A stretch of DNA of 6,963 nucleotides from an uncultured Oscillospiraceae bacterium. Lineage in GTDB: Bacteria > Bacillota > Clostridia > Oscillospirales > Oscillospiraceae. Below, piece by piece: positions 1 through 5,871 of the stretch (its first letter is position 1; every line of letters starts with the position of its first letter). The notes under the pieces were generated by a model. It was given only the letters and a program-made list of their open reading frames with translations, ran no database searches and was not told the origin of the DNA. The DNA lies in contig CAADVN010000088.1 in the NCBI GenBank assembly GCA_900752445.1, positions 1 through 6,963 on the forward strand, read 5' to 3'. The translations under genes and the position numbers were made by a program.

Positions 1-37
1 CGCCCCTTTTTTCCCACCCGTCCGGGGACAGGCCCAC

Positions 38-66
38 GGGGCGGGGGGCGTACAGCCCGCCGCCCC
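38..66 (-). terminator. GC-rich stem-loop after the binding-protein gene, possible terminator
   Basis: On the leftward strand, 21 bases past the stop codon of the solute-binding protein, two 12-base arms (55-66 and 38-49) can pair with a single C:C mismatch around a 5-base loop. The stem is almost entirely G:C. No U-tract follows in the leftward direction; the T-run at 7-12 reads as A's on that strand. It is therefore not a classical intrinsic terminator and may be an attenuating or 3'-protecting hairpin. Positions 1-87 hold no gene. Confidence 0.35.
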
Positions 67-87
67 CGGTTTTCAGGTGTCGGTAAT

Positions 88-1725
88 TCAGTCGAAGAGC
101 GCCTTGCGCGCATCCAGCAGGTTCTGCTCGTACTCAACCACCAGGTCGTAGCCGTAGCTGTCCCTGTCGGCGAGGAAGGCTTCGAGGATGCTGTCGAACT
201 CCTCTTCGGATTCGGCGGTAATGAGCTCGGGCACTACCTCCTGCCACCTCTGGTCTATCCTGGTGGCGGCCACCGCGGCGTCGCTGTCGCCGGTCGGCTC
301 GAGGTTGTTGTAGATGCCGCCGTCCACATAGGCGTTCTCGTCCGCCCAGTCGCTCATCTCAGTGATATAGTAGGGGCTCTCCGGCCTCCACTGGTCCACT
401 ATGACGCTGTTGCGGAGCATCCAGTAGGTGTCCACAAGGCCGTACTGGGTCGCGAAGGTCTCGGCGTCGTTGTTCATGAGGTCTATCATCTCGGCGGTGA
501 GCTGAGGCACGCCGTCCACTACCTCGTATGTCTCGCCCTCGACTCCGAGGAACATATCCATCTGGCCTTCTTCGCTGAGCATATAGGTCAGGAAGGCGAT
601 GGCACGCTCGGGGTTCTCACAGTCCTTGCTGATGAAGGTGCACATCCAGCCGTCGAGGGAACCGGGGAAGATGAGGGGCGCGTCGCCGTCGCTGTTGGCC
701 GGGCCGTCTATGGCGATGTAGTAGCTGTCGGGGTTCTCGCTGTTGGCGAGGATGCCGTTGGCCTCCTGCATACCGCTCCACTCACGGAGCATACAGAAAT
801 AGCGGCCGTTGTTGCTCTTTTCAGTCACCTGGTCGTCGGAGTCCACGAGGTAGTCGATGCCGATGAGGCCCTCCTCATAGGCCTGGCGCAGGACCTTGAG
901 CCACTCGATGTAGTCGGGGTCGGTGATCCGGTCGTAGATATTGCCGTCTTCGTCCTCATAGGGCACGGCGAGGAAGTTCTGGAGGTAGTCGGTCAGGCCG
1001 TAGCCGCTGCCGCCCTGGGCGTAGAAGGGTGTGATTGTCTCGCCCTTGTAGGTGGAGAAGTCGCTCTTGAGCAGGCGCAGTGCCTCGAGGAAGCCTTCGG
1101 GTGTGGACATATCCGGGCTGCCCATATCCTCGTACAGGTCCTTGCGGACGAGGAAGGTCTGGACGGCGGCGGTCATGCCGGTCTCGGCCATCTGCTCGGC
1201 GCCGTAGGCGTCGTTGGGCACGCAGTAGAGGTTGCCGTCGGACTTGGTGTGCCAGGCGACGACAGAGCTGTCGACGACGTTATAGAAGTAGGGGTCATAC
1301 TGGTCGGCCAGCTCGTTGAGCGCCCAGGTGTAGCCCTGCTCATAGAGGGTGCTGAAGCAGGTCTCCCAGGAGCCGAGGGTGATGAGGTCGGGCAGGGTGC
1401 CGCTTATCATCATGAGGTTGAGCTCCTCGGACACGTCGCCGGTCGGGGTTATGATCTCGATGTCAACGCCGGTCTTCTCGGTGATGTTCTTCGTCGAGAG
1501 GCTGTCGCCCCAGGTGTAGGGGTACCAGCTCGCGCCGACGAACCACTCGAGCTCTATCGCCGAGGTGTGGGTCGTCCAGGCGGGCGTATTGGGGTCGAGG
1601 CCGCTGTCTGTCACGGCGGCATCCGTCGCCTCGGGCGCGTCGCTGGTCACGGCCGGCTCTGCGCCGCAGGCGGCAAGCGAGAGCAGCGCACAGAGCACCA
1701 GCAGGATGGCAAGATACCTTTTCAT
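88..1725 (-). CDS. Extracellular sugar-binding lipoprotein of an ABC importer (LplA type)
   Basis: This is the substrate-capture subunit of a carbohydrate ABC importer, anchored by lipid to the outer face of the membrane. The 545 residues begin with a lipoprotein signal peptide: K2-R3, a hydrophobic core at 5-16, and lipobox LAAC ending at Cys20, followed by an acidic, Ala/Thr-rich linker. After it comes a bilobed periplasmic-binding-type body with the region around 80-115 (ITEKTGVDIEI, then MMISGTLPDLI) that is characteristic of large LplA-like proteins. The length fits this subgroup, which is larger than ordinary family 1 sugar-binding proteins. It is the last gene of the leftward operon, 62 bp after the second permease, with AAGGAA at 1734-1739 as ribosome binding site. 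The ligand cannot be read from the sequence; the divergent beta-glucanase suggests a beta-glucan oligosaccharide. Family assignment is firm, substrate is inference. Confidence 0.93.
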   Translation of the reverse strand: MKRYLAILLVLCALLSLAACGAEPAVTSDAPEATDAAVTDSGLDPNTPAWTTHTSAIELEWFVGASWYPYTWGDSLSTKNITEKTGVDIEIITPTGDVSEELNLMMISGTLPDLITLGSWETCFSTLYEQGYTWALNELADQYDPYFYNVVDSSVVAWHTKSDGNLYCVPNDAYGAEQMAETGMTAAVQTFLVRKDLYEDMGSPDMSTPEGFLEALRLLKSDFSTYKGETITPFYAQGGSGYGLTDYLQNFLAVPYEDEDGNIYDRITDPDYIEWLKVLRQAYEEGLIGIDYLVDSDDQVTEKSNNGRYFCMLREWSGMQEANGILANSENPDSYYIAIDGPANSDGDAPLIFPGSLDGWMCTFISKDCENPERAIAFLTYMLSEEGQMDMFLGVEGETYEVVDGVPQLTAEMIDLMNNDAETFATQYGLVDTYWMLRNSVIVDQWRPESPYYITEMSDWADENAYVDGGIYNNLEPTGDSDAAVAATRIDQRWQEVVPELITAESEEEFDSILEAFLADRDSYGYDLVVEYEQNLLDARKALFD

Positions 1726-1757
1726 CTTTTACATTCCTTTCTTCTCTTTTATGTCCA

Positions 1758-1774
1758 CGCGGCCCTTCGCCGCG
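1758..1774 (-). promoter_or_regulatory. Intercistronic stem-loop between permease and binding-protein genes
   Basis: In the 62-bp gap between the LplC-type permease stop and the binding-protein start, the arms CGCGGC and GCCGCG pair perfectly (6 bp) around a 5-base loop. No U-run follows, so it is unlikely to terminate transcription. Hairpins at this place in importer operons often stabilise the downstream message so that more binding protein than permease is made. That role is inferred here. Confidence 0.35.
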
Positions 1775-1787
1775 CCGAATACAGGGT

Positions 1788-2663
1788 TCAGCCCTTGATG
1801 GCGCCGAGCATGACGCCTTTTACAAGGTGCTTTTGGATGAAGGGATACAGGCAGATGATGGGCAGCGCACCCACGACCATCGCGGCGAATTTGACCGTCG
1901 CCGAGGTGGTCTCGCCTCCGAGGGCGAGCATCGCCTGCTGCTGGGCCGAGGTCATGCTTGTCTCTGCAAGCAGCTTGTAGAGTATGGTCTGCAGGGGCTC
2001 GAGCGCCTTGTCCCGGACATAGACTATGCCCTGATAGTAGTCGTTCCAGTGGTAGACCGCCGTGAACAGCCCGATGGTCGCTATGACCGGCCTTGAGTTC
2101 GGCAGGACGATGCTCCAGTAGATGCGGAACTCCGAAGCCCCGTCCAGCCTCGCGCTCTCGATGAGCGACTCCGGTATCGTCCGGAAAAAGCTCATGAAGA
2201 TGACCATGTTGTAGAAGGTGAACATACCGGGCAGGATGTAGACCCAGAAGCTGTCGTAGAGCCCGAGCTTTATCATCAGGATGAAATTCGGTATGAGCCC
2301 GCCGTTGAAGAACATCGTTATCATGGCGATCTTCATGTAGACTTTCTTACCGATGAGCCCGGGCCGGCTCATGGCATAGGCCACCATGGAGGTGAACAGC
2401 ACGTGGGTTATCGTGGCCACCACCGTGCGCAGGATGGTTATCTTGAAGCCCGAAAGTATGTACTCGTTCTCAAATACGACCTTGTATGCGTCGAGGCTGA
2501 AGGCCGAGGGCCACCAGGCCGAGGCGCCCCTGTTCGCGACCTCGGGGGCGGCGAAGGAGTTCACGCCTATGTACCACATGGGATAGACGCAGGCAAAGCA
2601 GACGAGCAGGAGAACAACGACGATGATGTAGTCGAAAGCGGTTTTTTTGGTGTGAGTCCTCAT
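1788..2663 (-). CDS. Carbohydrate ABC transporter permease, second subunit (LplC type)
   Basis: This is one of two membrane subunits forming the translocation channel of the importer. The 291 residues contain about six hydrophobic segments: near 11-30, 73-97, 108-131, 138-160, 190-205 and 257-276. The cytoplasmic coupling loop follows the EAA pattern: ESARLDGASE from residue 169, the invariant Gly at 175, and an I-x-LP ending at Pro188. This loop contacts the ATPase. The N-terminus is short and basic, as in the MalG/LplC branch. The start at 2663 is supported by AGGAGG seven bases upstream. That ribosome site directly follows the stop codon of the preceding permease gene, with only 12 bases between the genes, which implies translational coupling. 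No ATPase gene is in the window; these systems typically share an MsmX-type ATPase encoded elsewhere. Confidence 0.93.
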   Translation of the reverse strand: MRTHTKKTAFDYIIVVVLLLVCFACVYPMWYIGVNSFAAPEVANRGASAWWPSAFSLDAYKVVFENEYILSGFKITILRTVVATITHVLFTSMVAYAMSRPGLIGKKVYMKIAMITMFFNGGLIPNFILMIKLGLYDSFWVYILPGMFTFYNMVIFMSFFRTIPESLIESARLDGASEFRIYWSIVLPNSRPVIATIGLFTAVYHWNDYYQGIVYVRDKALEPLQTILYKLLAETSMTSAQQQAMLALGGETTSATVKFAAMVVGALPIICLYPFIQKHLVKGVMLGAIKG

Positions 2664-2675
2664 GTTCCATCCTCC

Positions 2676-3629
2676 TCAAATGATGCTCTCGCCCGTGAGC
2701 TTCACGGAGGTGAAGTTGCACAGCCTGAGCAGGGCGTAGGAGATGATGCTCCTGAAAAACAGCACCGCAGTGGAGAAGGAGAAGCGACCGGAGACGATGC
2801 CCATGTTGTAGATGTAGAGGTCGAGCGTCTCGGAGCGGGACATATTCGCCGAGTTGCTCAGGAAAAACACCTGGTCGAAGTTGCTGCTCAGGCAGCCGCT
2901 GACGGCAAGGATAAAGAGCAGGGCGATGGTCGGGCGGATACACTGGATGGTGATGTGCCACATCCTCTGGAACCTGCCCGCTCCGTCCAGCTCGGCGGCC
3001 TCGTAAAGCTCCGGGTCGATGCTGGTTATCGCGGCCAGGTATATGATGGCGTTCCAGCCCATCTCCTTGAGCGTGTCTGAGAGAAAGGCTATCATCCAGA
3101 AGTTGTCCGGGTCGCCGTTGTACAGCACCGCCTTGTCCTGAAGCCCCAGAGAAATCGCCAGCTGGTTGAAGATGCCCGACTCGGACATCCAGGAGAGCAA
3201 TATGCCTCCGAATATGGCCCAGGAGATGAAGTGCGGCAGGTACGACACGGTCTGAACAAGCTTTTTGAACCTCTCGCAGCGCAGCTCGTTGAGCAGCAGG
3301 GCGAGGATGATGGGGATGCAGAAGCCTATCGTTATCCTCAGCAGGCTCAGGCCCAGAGTGTTGTAGACCGCCCTCCAGAACCTGTCGTCCGTGAGGAAGG
3401 CTATGAAGTGCTTGAGCCCGACGAAGTCGTTTTCAAACAGCGGCACGGATATGCGGTAGTCCGTAAAGGCGATATAGAGGAATACCAGGGGTATGTAGCT
3501 GAATACCGCCATCCATATGATGCCGGGCCACACCATGGCCTGAAGCTGCTTCTGCCTCCAGAACTCCTTGCCCGTGCGGGCCAGACGCTCCGAGAGCCGC
3601 GGCTTTATACTTGCCTCCTGAGATCTCAT
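2676..3629 (-). CDS. Carbohydrate ABC transporter permease, first subunit (LplB type)
   Basis: This is the partner membrane subunit, of the MalF/UgpA/LplB branch. The 317 residues start with a basic cytoplasmic leader (about 1-30), then a first membrane segment near 33-55 in the LplB-like sequence context VWPGIIWM...SYIPLVFLYIAF. Further segments lie near 88-113, 132-148, 178-202, 232-250 and 285-305. The EAA loop is clear at 210-216 (EAAELDG). The end of the motif, usually I-x-LP, reads H-ITIQC-IRP, so the conserved Leu-Pro pair is replaced by Ile-Gln. The gene is first in the leftward operon. Its start at 3629 has only a distant purine-rich ribosome site (AGGGGG, 11 bases away), so initiation may be weak. 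Regulation probably acts through the divergent spacer shared with the glycoside hydrolase. Confidence 0.92.
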   Translation of the reverse strand: MRSQEASIKPRLSERLARTGKEFWRQKQLQAMVWPGIIWMAVFSYIPLVFLYIAFTDYRISVPLFENDFVGLKHFIAFLTDDRFWRAVYNTLGLSLLRITIGFCIPIILALLLNELRCERFKKLVQTVSYLPHFISWAIFGGILLSWMSESGIFNQLAISLGLQDKAVLYNGDPDNFWMIAFLSDTLKEMGWNAIIYLAAITSIDPELYEAAELDGAGRFQRMWHITIQCIRPTIALLFILAVSGCLSSNFDQVFFLSNSANMSRSETLDLYIYNMGIVSGRFSFSTAVLFFRSIISYALLRLCNFTSVKLTGESII

Positions 3630-3654
3630 TTTCCGTCACACCCCCTGCGACTTT

Positions 3655-3683
3655 AGGATAACAAAGCGGCTCGGCGGAAACAA
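3655..3683 (-). promoter_or_regulatory. Candidate promoter of the importer operon
   Basis: Read leftward, TTGTTT (3683-3678) and TATCCT (3660-3655) are separated by exactly 17 bp, about 26 bp before the permease start at 3629. The -35 matches 4 of 6 consensus bases and the -10 also 4 of 6, so it would be a weak promoter likely to need an activator. It is the best-spaced pair I see in the spacer for this direction. Confidence 0.4.
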
Positions 3684-3690
3684 CGCCCCC

Positions 3691-3719
3691 ATTTTAGGTC
3701 ATATCCCAATATTTTAGGT
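3691..3719. promoter_or_regulatory. Tandem direct repeat ATTTTAGGT, candidate activator site
   Basis: The 9-mer ATTTTAGGT occurs at 3691-3699 and again at 3711-3719, a 20-bp period that puts both copies on about the same face of the helix. The pair sits between the two divergent -35 boxes, 7 bp from the operon's box and 4 bp from the hydrolase's. A third partial copy (TTTAGG, 3652-3657) overlaps the operon's -10 and lies 41 bp away from the first, roughly four helical turns. Direct repeats next to a -35 box suit AraC-type or response-regulator activators; LplABC systems are commonly controlled by YesM/YesN-like pairs. The regulator is not in this window. Confidence 0.5.
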
Positions 3720-3723
3720 TCTG

Positions 3724-3752
3724 TTGACAGAGCACTTTGTGCCGATTACACT
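3724..3752 (+). promoter_or_regulatory. Sigma-A promoter of the glycoside hydrolase
   Basis: A perfect TTGACA (3724-3729) is followed after 17 bp by TACACT (3747-3752), which matches 4 of 6 bases of the -10 consensus. Transcription would begin near 3759, leaving a leader of about 25 bases before the start codon at 3785, which includes the GGAGG at 3772-3776. This is the strongest promoter-like sequence in the left half of the window. Confidence 0.7.
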
Positions 3753-3784
3753 AAAGCCAGGAACGCGGACTGGAGGATATGCGG

Positions 3785-4570
3785 ATGCAGACCTACGAGA
3801 AGCTGATCTGGGAAGACGATTTTGACGGCTCCGAGCTGGATATGGCAAAGTGGAGTTACAGGACCGGGAACTGGCAGGTCGACGCGAATGGCGATCCCGT
3901 CGTGCCCGGCTGGGGCAACCGCGAACTGCAATACTACACCGGCAGCGGCGAGAATGTCAGATTCGGAGGCAGCTGCCTGCACCTAGTTGCAAAAAAGGAG
4001 AGATCGCCTGAGCAGTTCGGCATGAGGTACGGGTATACCTCGGCGCGGATAGATACGCGGGGCAAATTCTCCTTTACATACGGCCGCATAGAATTTCGGG
4101 CCAGCTGCCCGCTTGGAGCCGGGCTGTGGCCCGCGGTGTGGATGCTGCCCGAATCGGAGGAGTACGGTCCCTGGGCGGCCTCGGGCGAGCTGGATCTGCT
4201 GGAGGCAAAGGGCCGCCTGCCCGGAAGGGTATTCGGCACCATACATTACGGCGGCGCATATCCCCTGAATACCCATCAGGAATACGAGGCCGAGCTGCCC
4301 GAGGACGCCGGCATAGACAGTTTCCACGTCTACGAGGTCGTCTGGGAGCCAGGAGGGATAAGCTGGCTGGTCGACGGCAAGGTATACGCCGCGACAAGCT
4401 CCTGGAGCTCCGGCATGGCCGGGATGGAGCATCCCGCTCCCTTCGACAAGCCCTTTTACCTGCTCATAAATCTTGCAGTCGGCGGCTCCTTTGACGAGCA
4501 GGCAATGGGCTGCGTAACGGCCAACCTGCCCGCCGAGTTCCGGCTGGACTATATCAGGATATTCCAGTAG
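3785..4570 (+). CDS. Family 16 glycoside hydrolase, laminarinase-type endo-beta-glucanase, no signal peptide
   Basis: The enzyme hydrolyses internal beta-1,3 (or mixed beta-1,3/1,4) glucan bonds with retention of configuration. In the 261-residue protein the GH16 landmarks run in order: WEDDFDG near the N-terminus, WGNRELQYYT, YGRIEFRA, GLWPAVWMLPES, the catalytic motif ELDLLE with nucleophile E135, D137 and acid/base E140, then FHVYEVVWEPGGISWLVDG and FYLLINLAVGGSFDE at the C-terminus. ExDxxE, rather than the ExDxE of lichenases, marks the laminarinase branch. It is a single catalytic domain with no binding module. Two in-frame ATGs exist: 3779 lies only 2 bases after GGAGG (3772-3776), while 3785 has an 8-base spacing and is preferred. 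With either start there is no signal peptide, so the product is probably cytoplasmic and acts on oligosaccharides brought in by the divergent importer. Family and fold are firm; substrate and location are inferred. Confidence 0.93.
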   Translation: MQTYEKLIWEDDFDGSELDMAKWSYRTGNWQVDANGDPVVPGWGNRELQYYTGSGENVRFGGSCLHLVAKKERSPEQFGMRYGYTSARIDTRGKFSFTYGRIEFRASCPLGAGLWPAVWMLPESEEYGPWAASGELDLLEAKGRLPGRVFGTIHYGGAYPLNTHQEYEAELPEDAGIDSFHVYEVVWEPGGISWLVDGKVYAATSSWSSGMAGMEHPAPFDKPFYLLINLAVGGSFDEQAMGCVTANLPAEFRLDYIRIFQ

Positions 4571-4685
4571 TCTTGGCAGATTTCTCATCCGGAATCTCAT
4601 GGCGTTGAAAAGGCCTCACTTCCGCGCCTTCAAGCGTCTGAGGCGCTGCATCTCCAGGGTTAGGAAGGGCAGAGAGGGTATATTT

Positions 4686-4880
4686 TCAAGCAGACAGGTA
4701 AAGAACATGGCTCTCAGTGATGGCAACCATTTTGAATCGGGCGGCCAGGTCGGCTATGGCGGCGCGCACCTCGCCGGAAAGGGCGTCGTACTCGTTCAAA
4801 TGCCGGGCAACAAAAAAGCAATAAATCTTTTCACGACTTACTGCTTTCGCTGGCCGCCGGTGGCGGCAGGTATTCAGTTT
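4686..4880 (-). pseudogene. Leftward coding relic, unidentified C-terminal fragment
   Basis: A 64-codon frame is open between an in-frame stop at 4881-4883 and a TGA at 4686-4688. Its last 40 residues look protein-like: RHLNEYDALSGEVRAAIADL, then a basic stretch and MVAITESHVLYLSA. This reads as an amphipathic helix followed by a beta strand, with about 28 of 41 codons ending in G or C. The beginning is Arg/His-rich and has no ATG or GTG start or ribosome site. I do not recognise the family. It is most likely the decayed 3' end of a gene from a mobile element; chance cannot be excluded. Confidence 0.3.
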
Positions 4881-4884
4881 TTAT

Positions 4885-5056
4885 GGCTTGTCCGGCGGAT
4901 CGTCAAGCCGGAATTTGAATTGACAGTCGATTGTCAGATAATTGAGGGAAATTTCCCCTCTCTCAATAATAGTGCGGGGCGGCAGCACTCCTTGCTGTCG
5001 CCCTTTGTTTGCTCACCAGCAAAGGCAGGCGGGGCTGCCAACGGCGGGCGCAGCCC
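4885..5056. repeat. Cluster of stem-loops, possible mobile-element transfer or control region
   Basis: Six dyad symmetries lie within 172 bp. They are GGCTTG/CAAGCC (4885-4909); a 16-bp near-palindrome with two G:T positions (4921-4936); GAGGG/CCCTC around an AAATTTC loop (4944-4960); a 10-bp stem with one G:U (4977-5003, loop ACTCCTT); TTTGCT/AGCAAA with loop CACC (5008-5023); and GGGCTGC/GCAGCCC (5032-5056). None is followed by a U-run on either strand. Serial hairpins like these are typical of transfer origins, replication origins or element ends in Firmicute mobile DNA, but no relaxase or integrase gene is present to settle which. Confidence 0.45.
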
Positions 5057-5068
5057 GTTTATCTGACA
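4932..5068. repeat. 10-bp inverted repeat TGTCAGATAA framing the stem-loop cluster
   Basis: TGTCAGATAA at 4932-4941 recurs exactly in inverted orientation (TTATCTGACA) at 5059-5068, with 117 bp between the copies. It encloses four of the six local hairpins. The arrangement resembles a small non-coding element with terminal inverted repeats, or paired recognition sites around an origin. I see no obvious target-site duplication directly outside the arms. Confidence 0.4.
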
Positions 5069-5119
5069 GTTGAGCGGCTCGGTTGGCTTTGCTGTGCGTT
5101 AAAATCTATGAAAATAAAG

Positions 5120-5563
5120 TTATTTCCAATGCTTTAACTGCGAAAGATACAAATCAAACTGATTGCGTCTGGTTTCTTCATCTGCGTTGTCCGGGTTGGG
5201 CATATTCGCAACCAGATAATCCAGCAAAGATTCCTTAGACTGATACGCAAATTTCCCATCAGTATAGCACCATTTACAGTAGTCCTCGTTATAGCTTCCA
5301 TCCGGTTCTCGGCTAATCAGACCATCCTCATTTAATGGCATTCCGCAGCACTGGCAAATAAGCTGCCGTGTAGAACCCAACAACGTGTTTATTGATACAT
5401 CAAAAACCTGCGACAGTAATTTTAATGTATCAGTATTTGGCTGCGTTTCTCCTGTTTCCCAGCGGCTAACCGCCTGTCTGGTAACTTGTATCCGCTCTGC
5501 CAATTCTTCCTGTGTAAGATTGTTTTTTACGCGCAAATTCTTGAGGATATCTCGTGTTTCCAT
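5120..5563 (-). CDS. XRE-family helix-turn-helix regulator with C-terminal zinc ribbon
   Basis: This is a cytoplasmic DNA-binding regulator, probably a repressor. The 147 residues open with a Cro/CI-type domain (about 5-63). The helix-turn-helix is LTQEELAERI (16-25) plus the recognition helix around TRQAVSRWETG (28-38), followed by the family pattern NTDTLKLLSQVFDVSINTLL. A putative zinc ribbon follows, with C70-x-x-C73 (C72 extra) and C96-x-x-C99 as likely metal ligands, then a short helical tail to K147. The frame stays open upstream to 5815, but ATG 5563 is chosen because AGGAGG lies seven bases before it, the XRE domain begins there, and a good promoter lies at 5598-5626. Relatives with the same two domains can carry a longer C-terminal region; this one stops soon after the ribbon. 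Its GC is about 45% (5161-5560 counted), far below the sampled neighbours at 60-68%, which suggests acquisition by transfer. Confidence 0.88.
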   Translation of the reverse strand: METRDILKNLRVKNNLTQEELAERIQVTRQAVSRWETGETQPNTDTLKLLSQVFDVSINTLLGSTRQLICQCCGMPLNEDGLISREPDGSYNEDYCKWCYTDGKFAYQSKESLLDYLVANMPNPDNADEETRRNQFDLYLSQLKHWK

Positions 5564-5597
5564 GCCTGTCCCTCCTACTCCTAATATGTTATTGTCT

Positions 5598-5626
5598 ATT
5601 ATAAATTTAAAACACGGTTTTAACAA
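5598..5626 (-). promoter_or_regulatory. Sigma-A promoter of the XRE regulator
   Basis: Read leftward, TTGTTA (5626-5621) is followed after exactly 17 bp by a perfect TATAAT (5603-5598). The transcript would start near 5591, about 28 bases before the ATG at 5563, and would carry the AGGAGG ribosome site. The consensus -10 and ideal spacing make this a strong promoter, fitting a gene that is held down by its own product. Confidence 0.75.
5607..5623. promoter_or_regulatory. 17-bp perfect palindrome within the XRE promoter, candidate operator
   Basis: TTAAAAC (5607-5613) and GTTTTAA (5617-5623) are perfect inverted arms around the triplet ACG. The dyad fills the spacer between the -10 and -35 boxes and overlaps three bases of the -35, so a bound dimer would block RNA polymerase. 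Operators of this size are typical for dimeric XRE regulators, and autorepression by the downstream gene is the likely role. Confidence 0.6.
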
Positions 5627-5805
5627 GCAACTCGCTGTTGCTGTGGAAGAGTGGATGCTGTCGATCAAACTCTTGCGTGTTTCTTTCTGGCACATGAGCA
5701 TTAGCGCCTGGGCTGTCATTGCCGTCGTACCCCACACGGGGCACGTGGAACTAAATGACATCAAGGAACTAGGCGAGCAGAGCCTGCCGCCAAATTCTGG
5801 GCTGC

Positions 5806-5834
5806 GCATAGGCAAAGTGAAACTGCGGATACTA
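5806..5834 (+). promoter_or_regulatory. Candidate sigma-G (forespore) promoter ahead of the spoVT fragment
   Basis: GCATA (5806-5810) and GATACTA (5828-5834) are separated by 17 bp. This resembles the sigma-G pattern, a GYATR-type -35 and a CATnnTA-type -10, with one mismatch at the first -10 base. The site lies 37 bp before the start codon at 5872. In Bacillus, spoVT is transcribed by sigma-G, so this promoter type fits the gene it faces. Confidence 0.45.
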
Positions 5835-5871
5835 ATTCCTGCGAAAAGAAATATAGGCAGGAGGAAAAGTA

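Larger units (their letters stand above)
4571..5119. other. Gene-poor accessory stretch between the hydrolase and the XRE regulator
   Basis: No convincing intact gene lies in these 549 bases. There is a rightward open frame from 4599 to 5066, but its composition is arbitrary, it lacks a ribosome site, and its second half runs through the stem-loop cluster, so I do not call it. The stretch holds a short hairpin (GCGCCT 4624-4629 with AGGCGC 4641-4646, no U-run), a leftward coding relic (4686-4880) and a stem-loop cluster (4885-5068). No clear terminator for the hydrolase gene was found. Confidence 0.6.
5564..5871. other. Intergenic gap between the XRE gene and the spoVT fragment
   Basis: This 308-base gap holds the leftward XRE promoter with its palindrome (5598-5626) and a rightward candidate sigma-G promoter (5806-5834). 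The middle, about 5627-5805, contains a rightward open frame that reads as plausible protein (for example EEWMLSIKLLRVSFWHMS) with no start codon and ribosome site of its own. I could not identify it. It may be a remnant of the gene that once lay upstream of spoVT, or chance. Confidence 0.5.

Noticed and set aside
1..37. T-run at 7-12 with adjacent GC-rich arms as an intrinsic terminator for the importer operon
   Set aside because: On the leftward strand the run is A's, so it cannot be the U-tract; any rightward terminator would have its stem outside the window.
1249..1980. A 243-codon rightward open frame across the end of the second permease gene and the binding-protein gene
   Set aside because: It lies antisense to two well-supported genes, is rich in Gly/Arg/Val as expected from the complement of GC-rich codons, and has no ribosome site or recognisable domain.
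4885..5056. CRISPR array or terminator series in the hairpin cluster
   Set aside because: The stems differ from each other in sequence and spacing, with no repeated unit, and none is followed by a U-run.
4599..5066. 155-codon rightward open frame after the hydrolase
   Set aside because: No ribosome site, no family resemblance, and its second half is made of the hairpin cluster; the opposite strand gives a more protein-like reading in part of it.
5564..5815. 84-residue N-terminal extension of the XRE protein
   Set aside because: It would pass through the promoter and palindrome, contains no domain, and the internal ATG at 5563 has an ideal ribosome site exactly where the XRE domain begins.
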